Part shown: piece after piece, positions 25,378 through 35,195 of the stretch
How positions within the stretch are numbered: the first letter of the stretch is position 1
Layout: each line of letters starts with the position of its first letter
Assembly: GCA_023381255.1 (NCBI GenBank)
Contig: JAMCTX010000011.1
Span: 60,413-124,412 of the forward strand
DNA: 64,000 nucleotides
DNA from: Nitrososphaerota archaeon
Lineage (GTDB): Archaea; Thermoproteota; Nitrososphaeria; Conexivisphaerales; UBA164
Reading direction: 5' to 3'
Translations under genes and position numbers: made by a program
The notes under the pieces: generated by a model
Database searches by the model: none
What the model was told of the DNA's origin: nothing
The model's input: only the letters and a program-made list of their open reading frames with translations

Positions 25378-26188
25378 TTTCTACCGCCTCCACTATTTTT
25401 TTTCTAATATCTAAATACTTCGCTTTTCCCGCATCTACTACTTGAAACACGTCGTCAATCTTTAGCCCACCGCTTCCCCCTTTTTGCATGGCGCATAGCC
25501 TTCCATCACTGTCATAGACAGCTGTTAGCCTGGCATCCATTATGCCCTCCTCCTCCCATGTCGGGTCAATCACTAAGCTGCCTCCTATTTTTGCGAATGT
25601 TAGAGAAACAGCCAGGTCCGCAAGCGGCATTGCCATTTTATCTTCTGTCTTTACCGGAACGTCACCTTCCATTCTGTACACGTTAAAGCTGGAGGTCATA
25701 AGAGCTGCAACGGCAGCATATGATGAAGCATCGAAAAGGTTACCGTCCATGCTAAGCACGCTTATATCAACAAACACAGTATATACCTGCTTTGCCGGCT
25801 CGATTACCAGCTTTGAGAAGTCCACCATTTTGCTTTCCCTTATGCCGCGGTCAACAACCCTTGCGAGCTCAATTGAATCCTCGTCCGGCGGTCCCGGCTC
25901 CTGGTATTCACTTGCTGTAGGAAGCACTTCCGCATTTACTATCAATATCCCCTCACTGGGAGTGTCAGGAAACGGAGTGTCAACTTCAACTTTGACGCCT
26001 GCTATAACATGAGTGCCCCCAAGCTTGACCGAAGCCGACCCCTCAGCTTTTTCAATTATGCCTGGAGTAATTTCAAGCGGTCTCTGGCTCGTAAGATCGC
26101 GGCCATCGATGTGCCTGCCCTCTGAAAGCGACTTAAGTATCTGATCCTTCCTTAAATTGCTTATTATAGGGCCCTTCTTTGGCATCAT
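25358..26188 (-). CDS. rrp42: Exosome subunit Rrp42
   Basis: The 276-residue RNase PH-fold protein has 'RHIDGRDLTSQRPLEI', 'GSASVKLGGTHVIAGVKVEV' and 'VYTVFVDISVLSMDGNLFDA'. It is longer than Rrp41 and lacks that subunit's catalytic acidic cluster, as expected for the non-catalytic ring partner. With Rrp41 it forms the hexameric phosphorolytic ring. It overlaps rrp41 by four bases. Confidence 0.95.
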   Translation of the reverse strand: MMPKKGPIISNLRKDQILKSLSEGRHIDGRDLTSQRPLEITPGIIEKAEGSASVKLGGTHVIAGVKVEVDTPFPDTPSEGILIVNAEVLPTASEYQEPGPPDEDSIELARVVDRGIRESKMVDFSKLVIEPAKQVYTVFVDISVLSMDGNLFDASSYAAVAALMTSSFNVYRMEGDVPVKTEDKMAMPLADLAVSLTFAKIGGSLVIDPTWEEEGIMDARLTAVYDSDGRLCAMQKGGSGGLKIDDVFQVVDAGKAKYLDIRKKIVEAVENAKSGN

Positions 26189-26898
26189 TTTTCATCGACC
26201 TTTTCAAAATACTTTTTGCCAAGCGCTTCCTTCTGCTTTTCCTTTATTTTCATTGCAGCTTCCTTTGCCATATTAACAGCCTCCTTAAATTCTTCAACTG
26301 TCATTTTTCCATCCATCTGCAGAAGTGTTATCATATTTTCATTTAACAGGAAGGCTATTGGCAGGTCAACCTCTCCCTCCTTGTCCTCCTTGTCACTCAG
26401 GTCTACAACAAGTGTTCCATCAACCTTTCCCACCGCAACCGCTTCCACCAAGTCTTTCATTGGTATCCCAGCATCTGCAAGAGCAACAGAAGCTGCCGTA
26501 ATGCTTGCGCTCCTGCTTCCGCCGTCGCTCTGCAACACTTCAACATATATGTCAAGAAGCGTCTTTGGAAATTCATCAAGAATTAACGACGATTCTAACG
26601 CATCCCTTATCACTTTAGAAATCTCTATTTCCCTCCTTGATGGAGCCGGTGATTTTCTCTCGTCTGTAGAAAATGGCGACATATGGTACCTGCACCTGAT
26701 TACTGCCTTTTCCATACTGGTGCCGTACCTGTGGCTGTCCTTAGGGCCATAAACCGCAACATATATCTTGTTTTTGCCATGCTCAATGTAAGATGAACCG
26801 GCCGCATTTTTTATGGTTCCCGCTTCAAGCTTTAGCGGCCTTAAGTCTAGAAGCCCTCTTCCATCTGTCCTTTTTCCGTCAACAATCAAATTACCCAT
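26185..26898 (-). CDS. rrp41: Exosome catalytic subunit Rrp41
   Basis: The 237-residue RNase PH-fold protein has 'KRTDGRGLLDLRPLKLEAG', 'GSSYIEHGKNKIYVAVYGP', phosphate-site 'SDGGSRSASITAASVALADA' and 'KVDGTLVVDLSDKEDKEGE', which carries the catalytic acidic pair. It degrades or tails RNA 3' ends with phosphate or NDP. It sits one base downstream of rrp4 and overlaps rrp42. Confidence 0.96.
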   Translation of the reverse strand: MGNLIVDGKRTDGRGLLDLRPLKLEAGTIKNAAGSSYIEHGKNKIYVAVYGPKDSHRYGTSMEKAVIRCRYHMSPFSTDERKSPAPSRREIEISKVIRDALESSLILDEFPKTLLDIYVEVLQSDGGSRSASITAASVALADAGIPMKDLVEAVAVGKVDGTLVVDLSDKEDKEGEVDLPIAFLLNENMITLLQMDGKMTVEEFKEAVNMAKEAAMKIKEKQKEALGKKYFEKVDEK

Positions 26899-26899
26899 T

Positions 26900-27547
26900 T
26901 TAGCTCAAAACCCCCTTCAACACATCTTCAAGCCCATATAGCTCAACCTGGCTCTCAATAGCCTTTATAACTGCCGTTATTTTATCTATTGAATCCTTTT
27001 CGCCTTTAGCTACAATCAAACCGTTAATGCCCATAACAATGCCTGCCCCTGTATATGCCTTGATTTTGTTTATTATATTGCTTTTGCTCTTCAGCAAATA
27101 AGCTGCTTTTGCCGGCGATATATAGAATATGGCATCGCCATCAACCCTCCATTTCTGTTCAAGGGTAAGTGAAACATCCCTGCCCCTCTCAATCCTGTTT
27201 ACCCTAGCACTTAGCAGGTCACCTATCCTCACCTTCTCGCTCAAATCTCGCTTTGATGGGTCTATTCTCTTTTTATAAAACGCGTTTGCCATTATAAAAC
27301 CATTAATATATGAATTTATGTCGACCGTTGCGGCAAGTGGCTGAACGTCAGTAATCATGCCAATTACCTGATCACCTATCTTTGGTATGTACGGCCCAGA
27401 AAGCCTGGTTACCCTCACCTTGCCACCAGCGACCTCTGCGCTGCCCACAAATATTGAATAAAATTTGTCGTCGTTTTTTATTACATTGCTGTAAATTCTG
27501 TAATTTCCCTTGGCGACCAGGTCCCCCGGCACAACGCTCTTACTCAA
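26900..27547 (-). CDS. rrp4: Exosome RNA-binding cap subunit Rrp4
   Basis: The 215-residue protein has an N-terminal domain with 'VVPGDLVAKGNY', an S1 domain at about 60-135 ('PKIGDQVIGMITDVQPLAATVDI') and a KH domain with 'NIINKIKAYTGAGIVMGINGL'. S1 plus KH distinguishes Rrp4 from Csl4 (S1 plus Zn ribbon). It overlaps the SBDS gene by eight bases. Confidence 0.94.
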   Translation of the reverse strand: MSKSVVPGDLVAKGNYRIYSNVIKNDDKFYSIFVGSAEVAGGKVRVTRLSGPYIPKIGDQVIGMITDVQPLAATVDINSYINGFIMANAFYKKRIDPSKRDLSEKVRIGDLLSARVNRIERGRDVSLTLEQKWRVDGDAIFYISPAKAAYLLKSKSNIINKIKAYTGAGIVMGINGLIVAKGEKDSIDKITAVIKAIESQVELYGLEDVLKGVLS

Positions 27548-28229
27548 TAAGCTTCACCTCAGCTTCCCCATGAGTTACCGATGCCATTCTGTCCAGAAAC
27601 GCTGACTGAGAAGCTATGGGCATAACTATCCTGCCGCTAAGGGAGCCGTCGCTGCCCCAGTTTTCCTCTTTCAGCTCTCCAAACTCCTTTAGCACCTTTA
27701 TTGCCTGATAAGCGTACTTTGAAGTGATCTTAAATGACAGAGTTATGCTGCCAGTTTTAAGCGCAAGGTACGGCCTTAGCTTTTCAATTATTCCCTTTGC
27801 CTGCTCCTCTGCCGGCTTCATTGGGTCTATTGGAACCCCAACCATTTCCATTGCCTTTTCAATTCTTACAATCGGATGGGGCAAGCCGGTCTTGGGGTCA
27901 ACAAAATTCTTGGAAATAAAGCTAACTATCTGCCTCCTCTTTTCCTCGGTCATTTTTCTCCTCTGGTCAGTCGTTAACGGCAATTCTCCCTTCAGAAGTA
28001 TCTCCCTTTCAATTTCCCTTATATTTTCTGTGCCAAATGCCTTCTTTAACTTGTCACGGGGAGCCCGCTGCCCCTTTGAAGAGTCTGTATACACTTCGTC
28101 CACCACAAGCACCTTGTCAATATCCTTCGTCTTGTTCTGACGGTACTCAAAGGCGGCTTCGGAATTCACAAGAATTTCAAACTTTTCGGATCCCCTGGAG
28201 ATTTTTACAACGACTGGCTTGGAGGACAT
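27540..28229 (-). CDS. sdo1: SBDS ribosome maturation protein
   Basis: The 229-residue protein has the FYSH domain ('ISRGSEKFEILVNSEAAFEY', 'VLVVDEVYTDSSKGQRA') and the two C-terminal SBDS domains. It removes the anti-association factor aIF6 from 50S subunits with EF-2-like GTPases. It lies nine bases downstream of psmA and overlaps rrp4, the canonical archaeal order psmA-sbds-rrp4-rrp41-rrp42. Confidence 0.95.
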   Translation of the reverse strand: MSSKPVVVKISRGSEKFEILVNSEAAFEYRQNKTKDIDKVLVVDEVYTDSSKGQRAPRDKLKKAFGTENIREIEREILLKGELPLTTDQRRKMTEEKRRQIVSFISKNFVDPKTGLPHPIVRIEKAMEMVGVPIDPMKPAEEQAKGIIEKLRPYLALKTGSITLSFKITSKYAYQAIKVLKEFGELKEENWGSDGSLSGRIVMPIASQSAFLDRMASVTHGEAEVKLIE

Positions 28230-28238
28230 TTTATAAGC

Positions 28239-28967
28239 TTACGCCTGCCACTCTTTTGCTAGATTTTCAACCTTTGCTGTCACTTCTTCCTTTGACAGCA
28301 TCTTCATAGCCCTGCTTGCGCTGTCTATGGTTGCAACCTTCACATTTACCGGGTCAACCTTTCCTTCGTTTACCTTCAATATGCACTTTAGCGCAAGATC
28401 GACAGCTTCTTCAAACGGTGCATCACCCTTATAGTTCTGTTCAAGATATTCGTTAGCGGCGTCGCTTCCCCCTCCTATCGCAATTGCGTTATATTCCAGA
28501 TAGGTGCCGCTTGGGTCAGTCGAATAAAGCGCCGGCGCTTCCTTGTCCACCCCCGCTATAATTAGCGAAACACCAAAAGGCCTTACTCCTGCATACTGAG
28601 TATACTGCTGCGCAAGGTCGCCCAGCTTCCTGGATATCGTCTCTACCTCCACTTCCTCATCATAGAGCAGCCGGTTGTTTTGCGCCAGCGTCCTTGCCGA
28701 ATCAACCATGACCCTGGCGTCAGGAACATATCCAGCCGCAGCGATTCCTATATGATCATCAACCTGAAATATCTTCTGGCTAAGCCTTGAGCTCTGAAGC
28801 TTTTTTATTCTTTCTTCAACAGCCAGAACGACGCCGCCATTTACCTTAATTCCTATTGCAATTGTTCCCCTTCTTACGGTTTCTATGGCATATTCAACCT
28901 GATACAGCCTTCCATCAGGTGAAAATATGGTTAATGCTCTATCATACCCTGCTGATGGTGCAAACAT
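28239..28967 (-). CDS. psmA: 20S proteasome alpha subunit
   Basis: The 242-residue protein has the alpha-type N-terminal signature 'GYDRALTIFSPDGRLYQVEY' just after the start, plus 'GTIAIGIKVNGGVVLAVEERI' and 'GVSLIIAGVD'. It has no propeptide and no catalytic Thr1, as expected of alpha subunits, which gate the chamber and dock CDC48/PAN ATPases. It is the first gene of the exosome superoperon. ATTTAAAAAG at about 29008-29017 may be the TATA box. Confidence 0.96.
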   Translation of the reverse strand: MFAPSAGYDRALTIFSPDGRLYQVEYAIETVRRGTIAIGIKVNGGVVLAVEERIKKLQSSRLSQKIFQVDDHIGIAAAGYVPDARVMVDSARTLAQNNRLLYDEEVEVETISRKLGDLAQQYTQYAGVRPFGVSLIIAGVDKEAPALYSTDPSGTYLEYNAIAIGGGSDAANEYLEQNYKGDAPFEEAVDLALKCILKVNEGKVDPVNVKVATIDSASRAMKMLSKEEVTAKVENLAKEWQA

Positions 28968-29041
28968 TTTCTAAAATTCACCAATGTTGATTGACAGGCG
29001 CCCCTTTTTAAATTTTTTATAATAATTGTGGTCTATGCTAA

Positions 29042-29782
29042 TCAGCCGTGCAGAAAGCCGTTTATTTTTTCCCTATTTTTCATTAAACTTGTGCCAATCA
29101 GGAACCCATCAGCCCCAAGCGACCTGAGCCTGATTATCCTTTCAGATGAGTCGATTCCGCTTTCTGCAATCTTCAGAACGTTTGCTGGCATTGCAGATAT
29201 AATGCGCTCCTGCTGCTTATAGTCAATTTTTAGCGTATGAAGATTTCTTGCATTGACCCCAACTATCCTTGGCTTCAAGTCAAGAGCTATATTTAGGTCT
29301 TTTTCACTGTGAACCTCCACAAGCGCCTCCATGCCCATCGAATACGCAAGGCGGTAAAGCCTTCTCAGCGTTTCCTCCTCATCTATTATGCCCACAATCA
29401 AAAGCACCGCGTCCGCCCCAAGCACATATGCATCATGCACCTGACCTTCTGTAACCACAAAATCCTTCATTAAAACCGGGATATTAACTAAGGATGATGC
29501 CTCCTTCAAAAGGCCGTAAGACCCGTTAAATGCTACAGGTTCTGTAATGACACTCAATCCAGCCGCTCCAGCTGTCTCTATATATTTTACGTATTTGCCT
29601 GCATCCAGGTCCGACCGGAAACCGGATGGCGATGCCATCTTTAGCTCAGCTATTATGGGGTTTATTCCCCGCCTTTTGGCGCTCATTATTGACAGCGATA
29701 AACTGTGGTTTCCCCTTTCCCTGTTGCCGTGCGCCCTGCCCCTGTTTTTTGCAGCTTCCACCACGCTCTGAAGCCAATTCAT
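29042..29782 (-). CDS. trpC: Indole-3-glycerol-phosphate synthase
   Basis: The 246-residue TIM barrel has 'PIIAELKMASPSGF' (catalytic Lys), 'VLMKDFVVTEGQVHDAYVLG' and 'GVNARNLHTLKID', followed by 'ESGIDSSERI', all standard IGPS motifs. It catalyses ring closure of CdRP to indole-glycerol phosphate. It is last in the trp operon, adjacent to trpG with one base between. Confidence 0.94.
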   Translation of the reverse strand: MNWLQSVVEAAKNRGRAHGNRERGNHSLSLSIMSAKRRGINPIIAELKMASPSGFRSDLDAGKYVKYIETAGAAGLSVITEPVAFNGSYGLLKEASSLVNIPVLMKDFVVTEGQVHDAYVLGADAVLLIVGIIDEEETLRRLYRLAYSMGMEALVEVHSEKDLNIALDLKPRIVGVNARNLHTLKIDYKQQERIISAMPANVLKIAESGIDSSERIIRLRSLGADGFLIGTSLMKNREKINGFLHG

Positions 29783-29783
29783 G

Positions 29784-30383
29784 CTATACTCTCACCCTCA
29801 TAAAGTTTGCCAAAACAGTTTTTCCATATGCGGTCCCTATGCTCTCAGGATGAAACTGCACTCCAAAAATTTTCTGTTCCCTGTGCCTTATTGCCATGAC
29901 CTCGTTATCCTCTGCTGATATGGCTGTTACTTCTAACGGTTCATGGACTTTGCTGACCACAAGGCTATGGTATCTGGCAGCTATGAATTCATCCGGAATG
30001 TCAAAAAATATTTCGTTCCTTTTTGTAATCTGAATCTTGCTCGTCTTTCCGTGCATTATGCTGCTTGCCTGCCTCATTTTAGCCCCAAATGCGTAGCCTA
30101 TAATTTGATGACCCAGGCATATGCCCATAATTGGGTACCTGCTGCCCAGCTCCCTTACTACATCAACCGATATACCAACATCTTCACGGTTTTCTGGCGT
30201 GCCGGGTCCTGGGGATATTATTATCCGGTCAGGCCTGACCCTGTCAATGCCGCCCACGCTGATCTCGTCATTCCTAACCACAACCGGCCTGCTTCCATTT
30301 TCCTCCACCAGCTGCGCTATGTTGTAAACAAAGCTGTCATAGTTATCAATTATAACCGTCAGGTCGCTCAATGTTTTAAACAC
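29784..30383 (-). CDS. trpG: Anthranilate synthase glutamine amidotransferase component
   Basis: The 199-residue class I amidotransferase has 'IISPGPGTPENR', nucleophile Cys in 'MGICLGHQIIGYAFG', and the His/Glu pair in 'FGVQFHPESIGT'. It delivers ammonia to TrpE. It overlaps trpE by eight bases. Confidence 0.94.
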   Translation of the reverse strand: MFKTLSDLTVIIDNYDSFVYNIAQLVEENGSRPVVVRNDEISVGGIDRVRPDRIIISPGPGTPENREDVGISVDVVRELGSRYPIMGICLGHQIIGYAFGAKMRQASSIMHGKTSKIQITKRNEIFFDIPDEFIAARYHSLVVSKVHEPLEVTAISAEDNEVMAIRHREQKIFGVQFHPESIGTAYGKTVLANFMRVRV

Positions 30384-31641
30384 CCATTGATGATTTTAGT
30401 GCCATCAGCTTGTGCTTGACCTCCTGCAGCTCGCTTTCAGGAACTGAATCGTAAACTATTCCAGCGCCTGCCTGAACCCTGACTGTGCTGCCGCTTATAA
30501 ATGCCGACCTTATGGCAATGCTAAATTCAGCATTGCCTGCGGCTGAAAAATAGCCAACGGCCCCCGCGTATGGCCCCCTCCCCTTGCCTTCCTCCTGCGC
30601 TATTATTTTCATGGAAATCGGCTTTGGCGCACCGGTTACTGTGCCTGCCGGGAACGTTGCCCTTAACACATCAATGCAATCGTAACCATCTCTTAAAGAC
30701 CCTATAACTCTGCTTACCATATGCTGCACGTGACTGTACTTTTCTACATACATGAATTCAGTGACCTTTACTGTGCCAGGCACGCAGACCTTTCCCATGT
30801 CGTTCCTTGCCAGGTCTACGAGCATGGTGTGCTCGGCCCTTTCCTTTTCTGAAGCCATAAGCTCTTTCTCTAGATCTAGGTCAGCTTCAGGTGATGGACC
30901 CCTTGGCCTGGTGCCAGCAATTGGAAAAGTTTCAACTAAACCAGAATCCACCCTAAAAAGCGTTTCCGGGCTTGAGCCGATCACCTGCCTGTCATCGAAT
31001 TTTAAATAATACATGTAGGGAGATGGGTTTATTTTTCTGAGCCGTTCATAAATCAGCCCTGCATCGCCTTCCATTGCATAGCTGTAGCTCTTGGAAATTA
31101 CTGTCTGGAATGTATAACCACCATCTATTAGCCTCTTTACCCTTTTTACGCTGTTCATGTACTCCTGGTCGTTCATGCTTTCATTTTTTAACGAAAATCT
31201 GGGATTACCTTTAACGTCAACTCCTCTGGCGCCACGGTCAGTTGTATAAACAGCGGAATTTACATTGTCATAAATAGCAATGTTTTCTGGCATAAAAAAC
31301 TCAAATTGGGGCCAGCCTTCATCGTCAGCCGGCAACTTTAACTTTTCGAAGTTAGCCACAGTTTCATATGAAAAGTAGCCTATGTAACCGCCCTTAAACA
31401 TGCCTGGAACTTTATGGGGTTTAACCCTCCTGAGCTTTTCCCTGAACAGCCCTTCATCAAGCTTCATGCCCTGCCCCAGCGAAAACCTGTCAGCTTCACC
31501 CCACGCAACGATGCTGAACCTTGCCCTGTTCTGAGGCCCTTCAGCGCTTTCGAGCAAAGCAGCGCATTTGCTTTTATCCCTAACCGCCATAAATAGTTCA
31601 AGAGGCCTTGGATAAGCGTTCATTGGAATCTCCTGCATCAT
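30376..31641 (-). CDS. trpE: Anthranilate synthase component I
   Basis: The 421-residue chorismate-binding enzyme has '[20 protein letters not shown]', '[11 protein letters not shown]', '[17 protein letters not shown]' and '[11 protein letters not shown]' motifs. The N-terminal region is short, as in other archaeal TrpE. It makes anthranilate from chorismate with TrpG. It overlaps trpF by four bases. Confidence 0.94.
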   Translation of the reverse strand: MMQEIPMNAYPRPLELFMAVRDKSKCAALLESAEGPQNRARFSIVAWGEADRFSLGQGMKLDEGLFREKLRRVKPHKVPGMFKGGYIGYFSYETVANFEKLKLPADDEGWPQFEFFMPENIAIYDNVNSAVYTTDRGARGVDVKGNPRFSLKNESMNDQEYMNSVKRVKRLIDGGYTFQTVISKSYSYAMEGDAGLIYERLRKINPSPYMYYLKFDDRQVIGSSPETLFRVDSGLVETFPIAGTRPRGPSPEADLDLEKELMASEKERAEHTMLVDLARNDMGKVCVPGTVKVTEFMYVEKYSHVQHMVSRVIGSLRDGYDCIDVLRATFPAGTVTGAPKPISMKIIAQEEGKGRGPYAGAVGYFSAAGNAEFSIAIRSAFISGSTVRVQAGAGIVYDSVPESELQEVKHKLMALKSSMGV

Positions 31642-32198
31642 TTTACCATCCCAGCAACCTGCCTGATTTTCCAGGGGGATTTTTTTCCAGGGCTGTCTTC
31701 AACGCCGCTGCTTATGTCTAAAAACGTGGCCCCGCTTCCCACAAACTGGTTCACATTGTCCACGCCTATTCCACCGGCTATTCCCGAATCAGATATATCA
31801 CCAAACTTTACCAGGTCCCCGGGTTGAAGCCTGCCATTTACAGCGTGTATCAATGGTGTAAACCCGTGGATCCTGACGATTTTTATATAATTTGTTCCAA
31901 AATCATTGGCTGGAACGTAGGCTATTACTTTACCGTGCAATTTATCCATCATTTCCTCCTCAATTACAGCGTGCACCTGAACAAGGTCAAACGTTCCCAT
32001 CATTGCTTCTGCGGCATCAACCGAATCTGTTACAAAAACCAGCCCTTCCTTTATACAGAGCCTTATCTTTGCCAGCTCCTCCGCACTGATGGCCCTGGGC
32101 GTCCCCTGTATGCCTATTACGCCTATCATATCAGCCCCAAGTGACTTGGCCGTTATAGCGTCTTCAACTGTTGTAATGCCACATATTTTAAGCTTCAA
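31638..32198 (-). CDS. trpF: Phosphoribosylanthranilate isomerase
   Basis: The 186-residue small TIM barrel begins 'MKLKICGITTVEDA' with the catalytic Cys. It later has 'VQVHAVIEEEM', and 'GIAGGIGVDNVNQF' followed by 'LDISSGVEDSPGKK', carrying the catalytic Asp and phosphate site. It overlaps trpD and trpE by four bases each. Confidence 0.93.
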   Translation of the reverse strand: MKLKICGITTVEDAITAKSLGADMIGVIGIQGTPRAISAEELAKIRLCIKEGLVFVTDSVDAAEAMMGTFDLVQVHAVIEEEMMDKLHGKVIAYVPANDFGTNYIKIVRIHGFTPLIHAVNGRLQPGDLVKFGDISDSGIAGGIGVDNVNQFVGSGATFLDISSGVEDSPGKKSPWKIRQVAGMVK

Positions 32199-33208
32199 GC
32201 CCTGTTCACCCAGCTGGATTTTATTATACTTTTTAATCTAGGTTCAGCATCGGAAACCATCTGCCGAGCTATTTGCATGCCGTCAACAACGCTCCTTGAA
32301 ACTCCGGCAACATACATTGCAACCGCGGCGTTTGCCAGGGTAAATTTAAGCACAGATTCGTCGTTTCCCCTCAATGCCCTTATGAATCTGGCCGCAGACT
32401 CGTTAGGACTGTTGACAACAATGTCCCTAATTTTTATCCCGGTTATGCCAAGGTCTTCAGCTTCAACAGTCATTTCTCTTACCCGACCATCATCTATTAT
32501 CAGCATTTCAGTCCTGCCTATGGGGCTTACTTCATCAATTCCTGGTTCACCGTGAATTATTGCAGCCCTTTTAATGCCTATTGTCATTGCCGCATCTGCC
32601 ATTTTATGCATTACAGCCGGTGAAAACACGCCGATTACACTGTATTTTACATTCCCTGGGTTAGTTAGTGGACCCAGCATGTTGAAAATCGTTCTAACGC
32701 CCAGCTGTTTTCTGATTGATGCCAAAGCTTTCATAGCAGGATGGTAAAGCTGGGCAAAGGCAAATGCAAAGCCGGTTTCTTTAAGAAGGCTGGCCGCAGA
32801 CTCAGGACCCACGTTTATATTATATCCAAGCGCTTCAAGGAAATCTGCGCTGCCGGATGAACTGCTTACAGCTCTATTGCCATGCTTTAGCACTTTTAGC
32901 CTGCCTGCAAGAAAAAGTGATGCTGCGGTGCTGGCATTGAATGTCATTCCACCATCCCCGCCTGTGCCAGCTGTGTCGAGCTCTGCTTCTACGTTTATCC
33001 TCACAGCGTGTTCTTTCATGGTTGCCGCAAACCCGGCTATTTCTGCTGGCCTTTCGCCCCTTGCGCTCAGTGCAGCCAGAGCTGCAGCGGTCTGGGCCTC
33101 AGTAAGGGAACCGTCAAACATCATTCCGCATAGTTCAATTGACTCATCAAAGCTCAGTCCCGTGCCATCAATTATTTTTTTGAGCGTTTCTTTATAGGCT
33201 GCCGACAT
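32195..33208 (-). CDS. trpD: Anthranilate phosphoribosyltransferase
   Basis: The 337-residue protein has the PRPP/anthranilate motifs 'DTAGTGGDGGMTFNAST', 'KHGNRAVSSSSGSADFLEAL' and 'LGVRTIFNMLGPLTNPG'. It joins anthranilate to PRPP. It overlaps trpA by 17 bases and trpF by four. Confidence 0.95.
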   Translation of the reverse strand: MSAAYKETLKKIIDGTGLSFDESIELCGMMFDGSLTEAQTAAALAALSARGERPAEIAGFAATMKEHAVRINVEAELDTAGTGGDGGMTFNASTAASLFLAGRLKVLKHGNRAVSSSSGSADFLEALGYNINVGPESAASLLKETGFAFAFAQLYHPAMKALASIRKQLGVRTIFNMLGPLTNPGNVKYSVIGVFSPAVMHKMADAAMTIGIKRAAIIHGEPGIDEVSPIGRTEMLIIDDGRVREMTVEAEDLGITGIKIRDIVVNSPNESAARFIRALRGNDESVLKFTLANAAVAMYVAGVSRSVVDGMQIARQMVSDAEPRLKSIIKSSWVNRA

Positions 33209-33893
33209 ATTCCTTTAACCTCTTTATTTTTTCAATTGCTTCATGTTCTCCCTGAGCCTCAAGCACCTTCATAACTGAAGTTCCTACGGCCACGCCATCG
33301 GCTCCTCCATCTATGGCTTGGGCAATTTCTTTATCGTCCTTTAACCCAAATCCCACTATCAGCTTGCCATCCACCATCCCCCTCACTCTTTTTACTAAAC
33401 CGGTTACATTTACCGGGGTAGATACACCGGTAGCAGGCCTGATTCCGAGGTATACAAAATCATCTGCAAACCTGGAAGCTGATTTTATTATCGCATCTGG
33501 TACCGAAGGAGAAATAAATATTACGTTTTTCAACGATCTGTCCCTAACCGTTTTTGTAACCTCCTCGAGTCTATCCAGGTGATCAATAAGCAGGTCTGGG
33601 AACAGAACGGCCTCCACGTTCCTTGCAGCATCTAGAAATTTTTCAAGGTCAAGACCGTCTAGATAGGTCAGCGCAACTGCCCTGCATCTGACCTTACCAA
33701 TAAGGTTCATATAATCGGCGCCTGCTGCTATCGCATAGCTTCTCCTTATTGTAGGCCCATCGTATTTTGCAAACCTGGGGGGAATCCCCAGCTCCAGCGC
33801 ATCCACGTAGGTGCATGCCTCATGGACAAAATTGATAAATGTTTCAGGGTCAGGAAAACCCACCGTGTTATAAATAACAAGCTCTGCCATCAT
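33192..33893 (-). CDS. trpA: Tryptophan synthase alpha subunit
   Basis: The 233-residue TIM barrel is shorter than the bacterial 268. Both catalytic acids are present: Glu in '[10 protein letters not shown]' and Asp in '[11 protein letters not shown]'. The phosphate loops '[10 protein letters not shown]' and '[11 protein letters not shown]' are visible. It cleaves indole-glycerol phosphate to indole for TrpB. It overlaps trpB by four bases. Confidence 0.92.
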   Translation of the reverse strand: MMAELVIYNTVGFPDPETFINFVHEACTYVDALELGIPPRFAKYDGPTIRRSYAIAAGADYMNLIGKVRCRAVALTYLDGLDLEKFLDAARNVEAVLFPDLLIDHLDRLEEVTKTVRDRSLKNVIFISPSVPDAIIKSASRFADDFVYLGIRPATGVSTPVNVTGLVKRVRGMVDGKLIVGFGLKDDKEIAQAIDGGADGVAVGTSVMKVLEAQGEHEAIEKIKRLKEYVGSL

Positions 33894-35131
33894 TTATCAC
33901 CATATATTTTCATGTAGTTGTCTAGCTCCAGCAGGCCATGGCCACTCATGTTAAACGCTATGACGCTGCTGGTTCCCGTCATGTCGGATGCCTTTGCTTC
34001 ATCAATAGCTGCGGCAACAGCATGGGAGCTTTCCAGAGCTGGCACTATTCCCTGAGTTTCTGCAAACAGCTTCGCTGCTTCAGCTGATTTTTCTTCCCCA
34101 TATTCTTTAGGACTAACCTTTCCATGCTTAATCAGCATGCTCAGGGTCGGTGCCACTCCGTGATATCTAAGGCCGCCTGAATATATCGGCGGCGGTTCGA
34201 AATCAGCTCCTAGCGTTATCATTTTTATCAGGGGAAGAATTCCGGCCGTGTCAGGGAAGTCATATCTGTAAGTCCCTGAGGAAAACTTGGGTACCTCCGC
34301 TGGCCCGACGGCTATAAATCTTTCCGCAGCTCCAGAGCCGATGAATGGATATGTGAAGCCGGCAAAATTGCTACCACCCCCAACACATCCTATCAGCGTT
34401 TCTGGTTCTTCTCCGATTTCATTGAATTGGCCGATGGCTTCAAGCCCTATTATGCTCTGATACATCAGAACAACCTCCAGCACACTTCCCACCAGGTATT
34501 TTGCCCCTGTTTTAAGGGCATATTCAATTGCTTCGCTCATTGCTATTCCAAGCGAGCCTGAGCTTCCTTCGGGAACTGAGCGGCCAAATGCCGTTTCCGT
34601 GCTTGGGCTTGGAATAACCCTGGCCCCATACATCTCCATCAAGCTCCTCCTCTGCTGTTTTTGGTCATAGCTAGACCTCACCATGAAAACAGTGGATTTT
34701 ATGCCAGCCGCCCCGGCTGCCAGAGATACAGCTGCTCCCCATTGCCCGGCTCCAGTTTCAGTTATAACCCCCTCTATTCCCTCCTTTTTTGCATAATAGG
34801 CCTGTGGGATTGCAGCATTCAGCTTGTGAGAACCCGTGGGCAGGGCTCCCTCATACTTAAAGAAAATCTTTGATTTTGTGCCTATCCTTTCCTCCAGGCG
34901 TCTTGCCCTGAGAAGAGGAGTCGGCCTTCCAAAGTTTTCGTATGATTCTTTGATTTTTTCCGGTATATCTATCCACCTCTCAACGCTGAACTGCTGCCTG
35001 ACAACTTCCGCAGGCAATATCTGGTTCAGTAATTCTATACTGGAGCCTTCCCTGTCAGGTGGGTCAACCGGCGGCGGCAACGGCAGCGGAAGGTCAGGTA
35101 TTATATTGTACCATCTGGATGGAACTTGCAT
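33890..35131 (-). CDS. trpB: Tryptophan synthase beta chain, TrpB2 type
   Basis: The 413-residue PLP enzyme starts '[15 protein letters not shown]' with '[13 protein letters not shown]', features of the TrpB2 subgroup rather than classical TrpB1. The PLP Lys lies in '[16 protein letters not shown]', and 'TETGAGQWG' and 'GCVGGGSN' complete the site. It condenses indole and serine. It is the first gene of the trp operon with trpA directly behind, so here a TrpB2 seems to be TrpA's partner. A TATA box about 26 bases ahead indicates a leaderless message. Confidence 0.93.
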   Translation of the reverse strand: MQVPSRWYNIIPDLPLPLPPPVDPPDREGSSIELLNQILPAEVVRQQFSVERWIDIPEKIKESYENFGRPTPLLRARRLEERIGTKSKIFFKYEGALPTGSHKLNAAIPQAYYAKKEGIEGVITETGAGQWGAAVSLAAGAAGIKSTVFMVRSSYDQKQQRRSLMEMYGARVIPSPSTETAFGRSVPEGSSGSLGIAMSEAIEYALKTGAKYLVGSVLEVVLMYQSIIGLEAIGQFNEIGEEPETLIGCVGGGSNFAGFTYPFIGSGAAERFIAVGPAEVPKFSSGTYRYDFPDTAGILPLIKMITLGADFEPPPIYSGGLRYHGVAPTLSMLIKHGKVSPKEYGEEKSAEAAKLFAETQGIVPALESSHAVAAAIDEAKASDMTGTSSVIAFNMSGHGLLELDNYMKIYGDK

Positions 35132-35139
35132 GCAATAGC

Positions 35140-35187
35140 AATAACATTAATGTATATATATTTTGCTCTATGTTATTTTAATAACAT
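35140..35187 (-). promoter_or_regulatory. trp operon promoter with palindromic operator candidate
   Basis: On the minus strand a TATA run (TATATATA, 35152-35160) lies about 26 bases before the trpB ATG. It is flanked by repeated half-sites. A perfect palindrome ATGTTATT-TT-AATAACAT spans 35170-35187 on the upstream side, and another AATAACAT is at 35140-35147 between TATA and start. Three copies of one 8-base half-site around the TATA box look like an operator for a repressor that blocks TBP/TFB or RNA polymerase. The regulator is not identified. Confidence 0.55.
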
Positions 35188-35195
35188 TACACTAA

